Shown: positions 17,995 through 26,914 of the stretch, piece after piece | How the letters are laid out: every line of letters begins with the position of its first letter | Position numbering within the stretch: the first letter of the stretch is position 1 | From: Paenibacillus sp. CF384 | GTDB taxonomy: Bacteria > Bacillota > Bacilli > Paenibacillales > Paenibacillaceae | Length of the DNA: 64,000 nucleotides | Assembly: GCF_900106745.1 (NCBI RefSeq) | Contig: NZ_FNNV01000005.1 | Location: 186,001-250,000, forward strand | Direction: 5' to 3' | Program-made: the position numbers and the translations under genes | Notes under the pieces: model-generated | What the model was told of the DNA's origin: nothing | What the model saw: only the letters and a program-made list of their open reading frames with translations | Database searches by the model: none

Positions 17995-19575
17995 TTATCT
18001 TAGAGTATTTATAGTTCTATATTCTTGAGGGGATGAACCGCAGTATTTCTTGAACAGTGTGGAGAAATAAGCGGCGTCGTTATAACCTACCATTTCCGCG
18101 ATCTGATAGGTTTTCAAATCGGTGTGGATTAACTGCTTCTTCGCTTCCCCCATTCGCACTTCAGTTAAGTATTCTATAATGCTTTTGCCTGTCTTCTTCT
18201 TGAACATCACGCTCAAATAAGCCGAGTTCATGTAGATATATTCCGAGATTGAAGTTAAAGTAATATTTTCGCTGAAATGCTCCCGAATGTACTTCATCAC
18301 TTGCTCCGATGTTCGATTCTCGATTTTCCCCTTCTTGCTATCCGAACTGATCTCCTTAAGCACCTTGATTAGCGGATTCATTCTCGCATAGAAGGAGTCT
18401 GCCGACTCCATGATGCCAAATTCCGCACCCAGATCATACTCCTGATCCCCAAGCTCCTTCACGAAATGGCGCAGCAAGGAATGGAATACAATAATCACTT
18501 CTTTCTCCATGGCTGCAATGGCTTCGAGCGTCAATTCTGCCTGCTTCAACCCTTCATACCATTGTTTCAGCCGCTCGATGACCGTATCCGCTTGTTCAAG
18601 ATCAAACAGCTCCGCTAACTGATCCATATAAGGTTTGATGGATCGGCTTGTACTACGACTTGCTTGCGAGTAGAAAACAATGATATGACTATCGGAGATC
18701 AGACGAACCTTCAGCACCCGCGTCGCTTCTTGATAACCGATTGACAGCTGTCGCAGGTCATGCGTGTCGGATATGCCAATCGAAACCGAGATTTTTAACA
18801 GTTCTCTGCTTTTCATCACGATCTGGCTGCATAACGCATGCACCTTCACTTCGTCCATAACGCCTTCATAGAGCACGACCAGCACCTCCTGCTCGTCATA
18901 ATAGCAAGGGGCATAGCCTGTCAGTTCCTCTACGATATTGTGAAGGGCGTACTTCATTAACGTCCAATCGCTTGTGCCATACTTCCCCTTCGTTTCCGAC
19001 TTCTCTTCAATTTGAATGGTGAATAGCGAGTAGCTGCCTGCTTTCAAAGGAATACCAATCGTGTCTGCCTCGGTTAGGATGGTCTCTATCTGCTGCACCT
19101 TGTCGTGCTGTATGAACGTTCTCAGAAATTCATGCCGGATGAGATATTGATTCTGATTCAGAATCCCCTTCAGCTTCACCTCTTCGAGCATTTTCTTCTG
19201 CATCGCGGTAAACTCGACCTCGATCTTCCCGAGCAGTTCAAGGAGATCATGATACATGATCGGCTTTAAAATATAATCCTTACAATTCAGTTTCAGCGCT
19301 CGCTTCGCATATTCAAAATCATCGTAGCCGCTCAGCACGATGGAACGTATGGCGGGGTTCGTTTGCATCACTTCCTCTAGGAGCTGAAGCCCGTCCTTCT
19401 TCGGCATGCGGATGTCCGTAATGATAAGATCCACACCGATGTGAGAGAGCTGCTCCAATGCTTCCTCTCCATTACTGGCTACCGCAACGACCGAGCCGTT
19501 TAAGCCCATTCGCCCGATCATCTTAACAAGCCCCTCGCGGAGCAGATCTTCATCTTCAACGATCATGATTCTCAT
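17995..19575 (-). CDS. YesN-type response regulator, AraC-family DNA-binding
   Basis: The N-terminal receiver domain (MRIMIVEDEDLL to about 120) has the phosphorylated Asp in IITDIRMPKKDG. A middle helical region precedes a C-terminal AraC double helix-turn-helix (about 430-525), ending SSPQEYRTINTLR. I chose ATG at 19575 (526 aa) because AGGAGG lies 7 nt upstream and the receiver begins right there; it overlaps the end of the kinase gene by 20 bp. It likely activates the sugar ABC operon just downstream. Confidence 0.93.
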   Translation of the reverse strand: MRIMIVEDEDLLREGLVKMIGRMGLNGSVVAVASNGEEALEQLSHIGVDLIITDIRMPKKDGLQLLEEVMQTNPAIRSIVLSGYDDFEYAKRALKLNCKDYILKPIMYHDLLELLGKIEVEFTAMQKKMLEEVKLKGILNQNQYLIRHEFLRTFIQHDKVQQIETILTEADTIGIPLKAGSYSLFTIQIEEKSETKGKYGTSDWTLMKYALHNIVEELTGYAPCYYDEQEVLVVLYEGVMDEVKVHALCSQIVMKSRELLKISVSIGISDTHDLRQLSIGYQEATRVLKVRLISDSHIIVFYSQASRSTSRSIKPYMDQLAELFDLEQADTVIERLKQWYEGLKQAELTLEAIAAMEKEVIIVFHSLLRHFVKELGDQEYDLGAEFGIMESADSFYARMNPLIKVLKEISSDSKKGKIENRTSEQVMKYIREHFSENITLTSISEYIYMNSAYLSVMFKKKTGKSIIEYLTEVRMGEAKKQLIHTDLKTYQIAEMVGYNDAAYFSTLFKKYCGSSPQEYRTINTLR

Positions 19576-21277
19576 TGCGCAGCCTCCTAGGGATTTCAAT
19601 ATAGAATGACGTTCCTATGCCTTCTTCGCTTTCCAAACTAAATTCGAAATCCCCTTCGTACGAAAGCGCGATGCGATTATATACATTTTGCAGTCCGATG
19701 CCGCCCGACTGATCCTCGTATTCCCTCAGCTTCATCATCGTGGCGTCGACCGTTTGTTGATCCATCCCCACGCCGGAGTCCTTGACCGAGATAAACAGCC
19801 TGCTGTCGCCGGCATCTGTCAGCTTCTCTCCTACATGAATGTTGACCAGCCCTTCTTTCCCTTTCGGAACAATCCCATGAATGATGGCATTCTCTACGAT
19901 AGGCTGAATCAATAGACGAATGACCAGCCAATTATTCACGATTTCGTCGATCTGTAAGTTGAACTGAATGAGCGGGAAGCGGAATTGCATAATTCGAATA
20001 TAGGTCCGAATATAGTCGCATTCTTGCTTAACCTCGACCCATTCCTCCTGACTGCCGATCGAATAGCGCAGCAGTTTGCCGAGCAGGGAGGACATGTCCG
20101 AAATTTTATAATTCTCATCCAGCTCCGCCTGCATCGTAATCGCGCTTAAGGTGTTGTATAGAAAATGAGGATTTATTTGCGATTGCAGCGCCTCGATTTC
20201 CGATTTCTTGCGTCTTCGTTCCGTGTCTGTGACCGTGTCGATGAGATCATGAATTCTGCGAACCATGAGGTTGAAGCTGTTGGATATCATGCCGATTTCA
20301 TCCTTGCGCTTGAAGCTGATGGTGTCGATGATGAAGTTTGTCTTCGAAGCCCGCTGCATGATCTTACTCAAGTTCCAGAGCGGCCTTGTTAAGCGATAGC
20401 TGAGTAGATACACGATGACCATGGTCAATAAAATAAAGACAATATTTGCGAGCAAAATCCATTTGCGAAGCTGATCTACCTTCTGGAATAAGAGATGCTC
20501 CGGAACCATGCCGACAAGCTTCCAGCCGGTTAACTCCGAATCGTAGCTGACATGGAACTGCTGCTCTTGGTTGTTCCAATCCATCTGATCGCCGGTTCTT
20601 TTCCCATTGAGATCAAAGATAACGCGATCGGTTTGATCCAGAATCAGTAAATCGCCCTCCTGCAAGAAATTCTCGTTGTCCTCCTGCGTAAGGAAATTCA
20701 GTTGAAAGGCGAGCTGTATCGTTGCCGTAACGTGGAAGGTATTCGGGTTAATGATCGTTCGCGTTACCGAGAACACCGTTTCCCCATCCGCTGACTTGAC
20801 TGGCGGCCAAACGAGGCTGCCCCCATTGTATTCACGCGTGCGATCGATCCAATCTTTATTCGCTTCCACATAATCCTTGCCCAGATGAAAGCGGTTACCA
20901 TTAATGTCGACAAAATTAACGGCATAGATATTGTCATCCATTTCACGGAGCATCGACAGCCAGCCATTAATCTGTACGCGCTCATCGTAGGGATAACCGT
21001 ACAAGCCATGAATATTAAACCGATGTCTTTCGAAAATGCTCATTAGCGTGCTATCATACTCCGGGTTCTTAGTGATGCCGGTGACAAGCTGAATGTAACT
21101 GTCCATCGTTCGCCCCGAGTTATTCGTAATGCCCTTGAGCCATGTAATCGCATCCTTCTGCATCTGCGTCTTAATGGTAGAGAAGGTAAGGAAATTGATA
21201 AGGACCGAAGGCAGGAGCACGGTCAAGAGGATAACGAGCATTAACCGATGCTGGAAGGAAAGTGGTTTCCGAATCAT
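19556..21277 (-). CDS. YesM-type sensor histidine kinase
   Basis: A 573-aa membrane kinase: first membrane helix near 8-32, an extracellular Cache-like sensor domain, second helix near 280-305, HAMP (RLTRPLWNLSKIM), the His-kinase box QSQINPHFLYNTLS (His near 370), and a C-terminal ATPase domain with IVENAIIHG and GGIGLQNVYNRI. The start at 21277 is preferred because AAGGAG lies 6 nt before it and falls inside the codons of the earlier ATG (21292). Its cognate regulator overlaps the 3' end. Confidence 0.92.
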   Translation of the reverse strand: MIRKPLSFQHRLMLVILLTVLLPSVLINFLTFSTIKTQMQKDAITWLKGITNNSGRTMDSYIQLVTGITKNPEYDSTLMSIFERHRFNIHGLYGYPYDERVQINGWLSMLREMDDNIYAVNFVDINGNRFHLGKDYVEANKDWIDRTREYNGGSLVWPPVKSADGETVFSVTRTIINPNTFHVTATIQLAFQLNFLTQEDNENFLQEGDLLILDQTDRVIFDLNGKRTGDQMDWNNQEQQFHVSYDSELTGWKLVGMVPEHLLFQKVDQLRKWILLANIVFILLTMVIVYLLSYRLTRPLWNLSKIMQRASKTNFIIDTISFKRKDEIGMISNSFNLMVRRIHDLIDTVTDTERRRKKSEIEALQSQINPHFLYNTLSAITMQAELDENYKISDMSSLLGKLLRYSIGSQEEWVEVKQECDYIRTYIRIMQFRFPLIQFNLQIDEIVNNWLVIRLLIQPIVENAIIHGIVPKGKEGLVNIHVGEKLTDAGDSRLFISVKDSGVGMDQQTVDATMMKLREYEDQSGGIGLQNVYNRIALSYEGDFEFSLESEEGIGTSFYIEIPRRLRNENHDR

Positions 21278-21364
21278 GATCGTCTCCTTCATTAGACAAA
21301 TTTCGCGTTAATTCAAGTATGCTTAAAATTTAAAGAAAGTAAATATCTGTTTTGGGTATAAACG

Positions 21365-21402
21365 CAAAAAACCGCTCCATTTCCGGCTTGGAAATGAAGC
21401 GG
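21365..21402 (-). terminator. Intrinsic terminator of the GH13-like gene
   Basis: 13-nt arms (CCGCTTCATTTCC and GGAAATGGAGCGG, one G-U pair) with a 5-nt loop, followed on the minus strand by TTTTTTGCG, 10 bp past the stop codon. It also separates this gene from the kinase downstream. Confidence 0.88.
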
Positions 21403-21412
21403 CAGCCTTGAT

Positions 21413-24400
21413 TTAATTTACACCAAGAACGGTAAATCCGTAAGCGGGCAGCGTTACCGTATAGCTGGTTGACGTAATAGCAGCAGCTGCTCCTCCGTTT
21501 AAGAGATCAACAGGCGTCTGTGAGGTGCTGATGTCCGTGTTCGCCAGATTTACGGTAATGGTCTGCGAGGCGTTCTGATAGTTTAGGATGACAAGCGCTT
21601 TGCTGGTGCCGGTCTTGTTCGTGCGTTTGAATGCGTAATACTTGTTATTATCGTTCGTGTTCAGCTTCACTCTGGAGCCGTTCGGCGATAACGCCTTGTA
21701 GCTGTTCTGCGCTTTAATAAGCTTGCTTAACATATTCTGATCCGAAGCCGGCCAAGTTGGAATGATCGTCGTCGTGGGATCAATCGTATGCTGCCCATTA
21801 TGCAGGTAGAAGAACGTGCCCATCGTCGTCAGAGTAGCAATCTCAAGCAGCCTTTTGGTCGAAGAAACTCCGGCAATCTCCCAGCTTGGCGGCGTCTGCG
21901 TAATCCCATTCACCGCATTGATTGCATCTCGGTTGTTTTTCAAGATACCGTCTATGGCGTTCGGATTCTGGTTATTAATGGCCGGAATAATCGTACTGTA
22001 ACCGGAGCCGCCCCAATTCGTAATCTCATAATCCTGCAGCAGGTTATAGTGCCAATCGGTAATCATTTCTTGTCCGCCTGCACCTTCGGCATTGCTGGAA
22101 ATATCATAGTTTCGCAGAACATCGGTGATGCTCGAATTGTTGATCGAGACATTAATGCCGTCATAGACAACGGGAGCGTCCAGAACGATGCCGTCAAAGC
22201 CTTTGTCCATCCAGAAGCGGAGATACTTCTTCGCCTCGTCCCGCCATTCCTGATTGGCAAAGTTATACGATGGAATGTTGGAATCCCACTGAGGAGTTGC
22301 CGGGTCATCGCCCCAATACGCCCAGTAATAGGCGTTCGCCCTTGCGCTCCATGTCCAGCGCTCATATGGGCTTGGCGTCGGACTGAAGTGGAACCAATAA
22401 CGCTCCTTGCTATACACGTTATTGCGGTAATCGTCAGCTGCTTTCAGAAACATCGCGGCCGTGTCACGAGCATAACCCGGATTCAGCATGACCACGATAC
22501 GAATCCCTTTGGCGTGAGCCTGACTTATCAGATTTTCCATTTCAGCCATCGTGCCGAGACTCGTGTCTACCCCGTAATTATCCGTTGCTCCAAGCCCTGC
22601 CCACACATCCGGTGCACCCGGATAAGGAGCAACAAGCTCGATTGCCCCGTAACCCTTCGACTTCAACGTATCCAGTTGACTGGTCAGGTAATTGAAGGTC
22701 TGATTATAATATTTGGCATAATAGCGCATGACGCCGGAGGTGCTTTCCCACCATTTGGTCGTGACCGGTGAGCCGTAGCCGAATACCTTCAATTCCCCGC
22801 TGCACGCCCAGTGCGCAGCCTGCGAGTAATTGACAGTCAGTCTGATATAGCGGTAGGTCCCGGTTACATTCGTAACGGAGCTCGTTCCGTTAATCCCCGT
22901 CCCTGTCTTATCCACGAGCATCGTCCAATTGGTCTTATCTGTCGAGCCTTCGATCTTAAACTTCCAAATATCCGGATCAAAAAAATTCTGTTCCAATCTA
23001 GTCACTAGGCTGTTAACGCCTAAATCGACAATAATCCATTGCGGCATTGTCGCATCGGAGGCAATCCAGTAGCTGTTCGGATTCCCGTCTACCGCAATCC
23101 ATGGCTCATAGCCAGGCGCCAAGGAGGACGATGTAACGGATGTACCCACTGCCAAATTACGCTCAAGCGGCGTGCCGAATACTTTCAGTTCCCCGCTGCA
23201 TGCCCAGTGACTGTTCTGCGAGAAGGTTACGGTCAATCGGACATAGCGATAAGTCCCGCTAACGTCTTGTCCCAGGAACGTTCCATTGATCCCCGCTCCC
23301 GTCTTATCCGCAAGCATCGTCCAGTTCACGTTATCCAGGGAGGCTTCAATCTTGAATTTCCAAATATCCGCATCAAAGAAATTCTGCTCCACCCGCTTGA
23401 GTGAACTGATGCCCCCCAGATCAACGGTCAACGACTGAGGCATCGCAGCATCCGTTGCAAGCCAGTAGGTACTCGGGTCACCATCCACGGCTTTGAATGT
23501 ATCCCATCCCGGTTCAGTCGTGGATGCCGAGGTTGATTTCCCTAAGGCGAGGTTGGCGAATCCGTATACATTGAATTCCGTGCTGCCGCTCCAGAATCCT
23601 GACGCGGAGGAATTGACCGTCAATCTAACATAACGGTAGGTGCCGCTTACCGCCTGCTTGAAGGATTGGCCAGCCGCAGGCGTCATTCGATCGAGCAGCA
23701 TCGTCCAGCTTGTATTATCTAGAGAGCCTTCAATCTTAAAGCCGAACGTATCGAAATCCTTGAAGTTCTGCTCGACCCCAGTGACGATGCTCGGGCTTCC
23801 CAAGTCTACCTTCAACCACTGCGGCGTACTTCCGCTGCTTGCTGCCCAGTAGGTTGACGTATTTCCATCGCCCGCTTTGCTCGGCTCATATTTCACTAAG
23901 TTCGAGGAGGCGGTGTATGCTTTTCCTTGTGAGATGATGTAGCCTTCATCAGAGCCGATAATCGTAAGCTCTTGGCTGGATGCCGCGTAACCGGAGGCTG
24001 AGCTTAGGACGGTGAGCTTAACGTACCTGTAGGTTCCGTTCACGCTGTCTCCGAAGGTCCGGCCGGAAGCACTGGCAGACTTGTCTACCAATGTTGCCCA
24101 GTTGGCATTATCGATTGAGCCTTCAATCTTGTACTTCCACACATCGTCATTCGCGAAGGTCTGATCGATCTTGCTTAAGGTGTACAGTCCTCCAAGATCA
24201 ATCTGTAACCACTGAGGCATCGAGGTGCTGCTTGCATTCCAGTATGTAGTAAGGTTTCCGTCGACCGCTTTGCCTGCGGCATAGGTGGAGCTTTGCGCTG
24301 AAGAAGCTGTTGCTGTTCCCGTTAACGCCAAGTTGCCATTCGCTGCATGGGCGATATTCACTTCTACCGGTGCAAATAACGCAAACAGTGTCATCATCAT

Positions 24401-24445
24401 CGCCATAACGGTCATCATGGACATCCATCTGGTATTGCGATTCAT
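21413..24445 (-). CDS. Secreted protein with four F5/8-type C (discoidin) domains and a GH13-like catalytic barrel
   Basis: A 1010-aa protein. The signal peptide ends near VNIAHAANG. Four tandem discoidin/CBM32-like domains follow (about 37-165, 170-295, 300-425, 430-560). Each has the pattern KAVDGN..TYW.AS...PQWL.VDLG and WKFKIEGS.DN..W. The C-terminal 450 residues form a TIM barrel of the alpha-amylase type: IELVAPYPGAPDVWAGLG, then GIRIVVMLNPGY, then GFDGIVLDAP (candidate nucleophile Asp), with a C-terminal beta domain. ATG at 24445 has AAAGGGGA upstream. It is probably cell-surface or secreted. The exact GH family is uncertain. Confidence 0.8.
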   Translation of the reverse strand: MNRNTRWMSMMTVMAMMMTLFALFAPVEVNIAHAANGNLALTGTATASSAQSSTYAAGKAVDGNLTTYWNASSTSMPQWLQIDLGGLYTLSKIDQTFANDDVWKYKIEGSIDNANWATLVDKSASASGRTFGDSVNGTYRYVKLTVLSSASGYAASSQELTIIGSDEGYIISQGKAYTASSNLVKYEPSKAGDGNTSTYWAASSGSTPQWLKVDLGSPSIVTGVEQNFKDFDTFGFKIEGSLDNTSWTMLLDRMTPAAGQSFKQAVSGTYRYVRLTVNSSASGFWSGSTEFNVYGFANLALGKSTSASTTEPGWDTFKAVDGDPSTYWLATDAAMPQSLTVDLGGISSLKRVEQNFFDADIWKFKIEASLDNVNWTMLADKTGAGINGTFLGQDVSGTYRYVRLTVTFSQNSHWACSGELKVFGTPLERNLAVGTSVTSSSLAPGYEPWIAVDGNPNSYWIASDATMPQWIIVDLGVNSLVTRLEQNFFDPDIWKFKIEGSTDKTNWTMLVDKTGTGINGTSSVTNVTGTYRYIRLTVNYSQAAHWACSGELKVFGYGSPVTTKWWESTSGVMRYYAKYYNQTFNYLTSQLDTLKSKGYGAIELVAPYPGAPDVWAGLGATDNYGVDTSLGTMAEMENLISQAHAKGIRIVVMLNPGYARDTAAMFLKAADDYRNNVYSKERYWFHFSPTPSPYERWTWSARANAYYWAYWGDDPATPQWDSNIPSYNFANQEWRDEAKKYLRFWMDKGFDGIVLDAPVVYDGINVSINNSSITDVLRNYDISSNAEGAGGQEMITDWHYNLLQDYEITNWGGSGYSTIIPAINNQNPNAIDGILKNNRDAINAVNGITQTPPSWEIAGVSSTKRLLEIATLTTMGTFFYLHNGQHTIDPTTTIIPTWPASDQNMLSKLIKAQNSYKALSPNGSRVKLNTNDNNKYYAFKRTNKTGTSKALVILNYQNASQTITVNLANTDISTSQTPVDLLNGGAAAAITSTSYTVTLPAYGFTVLGVN

Positions 24446-24464
24446 CAACGATTCCCCTTTCATA

Positions 24465-24480
24465 ATGAAAACGCTTTCTA
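24465..24480 (-). promoter_or_regulatory. Candidate CcpA cre site
   Basis: On the minus strand TAGAAAGCGTTTTCAT matches the cre consensus WTGNAANCGNWNNCAW at all but one fixed position. It lies 20-35 bp upstream of the start codon of the discoidin/GH13-like gene, suited to glucose repression by roadblock. Confidence 0.6.
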
Positions 24481-24576
24481 ACCGTCATTATAATGCAACA
24501 ACCAGAAGCGTTAATAGAGAAAATATATTGGATTGTAGTTGAATAATTATGGGGATTGTGAAAGCGATGAGGTAAA

Positions 24577-24925
24577 GAAACTAACGTCCATCTTCTGTTT
24601 GGCAGCTCAATATGCGGAATAGTAGCTTATCGCGTCAAAACCGACCAATTGACACCTCATAAGCGGAATAGTCTCTTACTGCGCCGATATTCTTGTAAAC
24701 TAGCCCCAATCTCCAACATGTCTCCTCTATAAGCGAAATATCCGCTTATCGAAGGCAAAACCGACCAATTGACGCTCCATAAGCTGAATAGTCTCTTACT
24801 GCGCCAATATTCTTGTAAACTAACCCCAATCTCCTACTTTCCCCCTCTTTAAGCGAAATATCCGCTTATCGAAGGCAAAACCGACCAATTGACACCTCAT
24901 AAGCGGAATAGTCTCTTAGAGTGAA
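24577..24925. repeat. Palindrome array B1 (TAAGCG/CGCTTA arms)
   Basis: Palindromes start at 24611, 24660, 24730, 24780, 24850 and 24900, with steps 49, 70, 50, 70 and 50 bp, giving a 120-bp long period. The core units are TAAGCGAAATATCCGCTTA and a weaker TAAGCGGAATAGTCTCTTA. Conserved spacer words are AAAACCGACCAATTGAC and ATTCTTGTAAACTA. Array B2 at 31.7 kb shares the same period, arms and the last spacer word. Confidence 0.88.
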
Positions 24926-24954
24926 AAAAGCTAAGTTAGGTTTCGTGCTCCGCT

Positions 24955-25246
24955 GTAATGTAGACTTCTGGGTTAGCTTCTTTTGCGATATTCGCTGCTT
25001 TCGCTGCAATGTAGACTTCTGGGTTAGCTTCTTGAGTGGTTCCTAAAGCTACACTTCGCTCAATTCCCCCACTTTTCCGCGAATGTGTGGTTCCTAGGAC
25101 TACTCTTCGCTCAATCCCACCACTTTTCTGCGAATGTGTGGTTCCTAGTGCTACTCTTCGCTCGATTCCACCACTTTCGGCGCATGTGTGGTTCGTAGAA
25201 CCACTCTTCGCTCGAGCCCACCGCTTTTGGTGAATGGGGGGGGGGG
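24955..25246. repeat. Palindrome array C1 (51-bp unit)
   Basis: Unit starts at 24959, 25010, 25033, 25084, 25135 and 25185: 51-bp steps except one shortened 23-bp step and one 50-bp step. Two unit types occur, TGTAGACTTCTGGGTTAGC and GTGGTTCCTAGGACTAC followed by CTTCGCTC. Both types recur in array C2 at 38 kb. The last unit runs into an 11-base G tract (25236-25246), which may mark slippage. Confidence 0.82.
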
Positions 25247-25256
25247 CTACTCACAT

Positions 25257-25287
25257 AAAAAAAGAACCCAGTCGATAAGCTGAGTTC
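25257..25287 (-). terminator. Intrinsic terminator of the GH43 gene
   Basis: On the minus strand GAACTCAG pairs with CTGGGTTC (one G-U) around an 8-nt loop and is followed by a run of T. It lies 12 bp past the GH43 stop codon. Confidence 0.85.
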
Positions 25288-25298
25288 CAATTCCAATG

Positions 25299-26270
25299 CT
25301 ATTCCTGATAAGGGTTGATCGTTTGGATCGTACCATCCTCGTTGTAGTGCAGCTCGGTAAATTTCACGCTGCGTTTGTGATCGACTCCGCCGGAGAGGGA
25401 GGCGTCATGGTAGAACAGATACCATTTGTCTTGAAACTCTACGATGGAGTGATGCGTCGTCCAGCCGAGAACCGGTGTCAGAATCGTGCCTTTGAACACA
25501 AACGGTCCTTCCGGATTGTCGCTCACCGCGTACACGAGCTTGTGCGTTGTTCCAGTGGAGTAGGAGAGATAATAAGTTCCGTTATACTTGTGCATCCAAG
25601 GACCTTCGAAATAGCGGCGATCCTCGTCCCCTGCCGGAATCGGATTCCCATCTTCATCTACGATCGAAATTTCCTTCGGTGCTTGCTTGAACGTGAGCAT
25701 ATCGTCACTCAGCTCGGCTACTTGTGGGCCAAGTGCCGGCGCGTGTGCGTCAGGTCCAGCGGCTTCGGGCAAGTAGGTGCCGGTCTGCCATTTCTCCAAT
25801 TGTCCGCCCCATAGTCCGCCGAAATACATAAACGCTCTGCCGTCATCATTCACATATACCGCAGGATCGATGCTGAAGCTTCCGGGAATATAGTTCTCCT
25901 CTGCCTGGAATGGCCCGCTAGGAGAAGTCCCCGTAGCGACACCTATGCGGAAGATGCCATCGTGGTCTCTGGCCGGGAAGAATAAATAGTACTTAAGATT
26001 TCGATAAGCAGCATCCGGTGCCCACATTTGCTTCGAGGCCCATGGCACGTCTTTCACGTGAAGCGCTTCTCCGTTGTCCACACAAGGCGACTCCATATTG
26101 TCCATCGACAACACGTGATAATCTTCCATCGCATACTGGTCGCCGTTATCATTCGTCGGTCCGTCATGGTCGATGTCATGCGAAGGATAGATATAGAGCT
26201 TCCCTTCAAAAACATGAGCAGAAGGATCTGCCGTGTATATGTGCGTGACAATTGGCTCATTCGGTTTCAT
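25299..26270 (-). CDS. Glycoside hydrolase family 43 protein
   Basis: A 323-aa five-bladed beta-propeller enzyme without signal peptide. YTADPSAHVFEGKLYIYPSHD at the N-terminus has the GH43 catalytic-base Asp; the pKa-modulating Asp is probably in SFSIDPAVYVNDDG; FEGPWMHKYNGTYYLSYSTG holds the acid Glu. GH43 enzymes are mostly beta-xylosidases or alpha-L-arabinofuranosidases; the N-terminal signature fits the arabinofuranosidase/xylosidase group. GTG at 26273 directly precedes ATG 26270; GAAGGAG is 8 nt before the ATG. It stands alone between palindrome arrays and a PAP2-like gene. Confidence 0.88.
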   Translation of the reverse strand: MKPNEPIVTHIYTADPSAHVFEGKLYIYPSHDIDHDGPTNDNGDQYAMEDYHVLSMDNMESPCVDNGEALHVKDVPWASKQMWAPDAAYRNLKYYLFFPARDHDGIFRIGVATGTSPSGPFQAEENYIPGSFSIDPAVYVNDDGRAFMYFGGLWGGQLEKWQTGTYLPEAAGPDAHAPALGPQVAELSDDMLTFKQAPKEISIVDEDGNPIPAGDEDRRYFEGPWMHKYNGTYYLSYSTGTTHKLVYAVSDNPEGPFVFKGTILTPVLGWTTHHSIVEFQDKWYLFYHDASLSGGVDHKRSVKFTELHYNEDGTIQTINPYQE

Positions 26271-26291
26271 CACAAACGCTCCTTCTCTATC

Positions 26292-26307
26292 GCGTAATCG
26301 CTTTCAT
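26292..26307 (-). promoter_or_regulatory. Possible cre-like site upstream of the GH43 gene
   Basis: ATGAAAGCGATTACGC on the minus strand matches the cre consensus except for the last two positions. It lies about 22 bp upstream of the GH43 start codon. Confidence 0.4.
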
Positions 26308-26386
26308 CCTATTATAGAGAAGTTTTCACCTCTCTTCATCAGATAAAGTATTGATTTTACTTATAAAACTTTAGAATTTGCCGCCT

Positions 26387-26833
26387 TTACGAGTAAGCAT
26401 ATTGAAGCAAGATACTTATCCCAATACCAAAGAGCGCACCAACAAACACTTCGCTCGGGCGGTGGCCGAGCATCTCTTTTAATACCGGATCGACCTTCTC
26501 ATGCCTGTGCATGGATAGTTTCTTGGCAATTCGATTCAAGATGGAGGCGTGCTCCCCCGCATGTCTGCGAATGCCGGCCGCATCATACATCGTAATGAAA
26601 GCAACCATACAAGCGATCGCGAACATGCTTGAAGTGAATCCCTCTTTGATGCCGATTGCAGTCGATAACGCCGTTACTGCCGCGGAATGCGAACTAGGCA
26701 TGCCGCCCGTGCCAAAAGCAAGCTTGAGGTCCATTGTTCGATGCGTAACCAAATAAATAGGAACCTTAATCACTTGCGCAATAATTATGGCAGCCAGCCC
26801 CGCTACTAATGGGTAATTATGAATAACGTTCAT
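26387..26833 (-). CDS. Divergent PAP2-family membrane protein (YuiD-like)
   Basis: A 148-aa membrane protein with four hydrophobic segments. GGMPSSHSAAVTALSTAIG near 43-61 is the PAP2-like phosphatase motif, and GIRRHAGEHASILN with a later HRPSEVFVGALFGIG completes the family pattern. The length is typical of YuiD-like proteins, whose phosphatase activity is not established. AAGGAG precedes ATG. Confidence 0.88.
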   Translation of the reverse strand: MNVIHNYPLVAGLAAIIIAQVIKVPIYLVTHRTMDLKLAFGTGGMPSSHSAAVTALSTAIGIKEGFTSSMFAIACMVAFITMYDAAGIRRHAGEHASILNRIAKKLSMHRHEKVDPVLKEMLGHRPSEVFVGALFGIGISILLQYAYS

Positions 26834-26914
26834 ATATGCCGACTCCTTGCTTCGCTATGACATCCGAGTTTGATATGATTTGCGTGTATGCCATTTAATG
26901 ATAAAGGACAATCG

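Noticed and set aside
21788-22771. Long plus-strand frame opposite the GH13-like gene (327 aa)
   Set aside because: Shadow of the real minus-strand gene; composition is unnatural and there is no SD.
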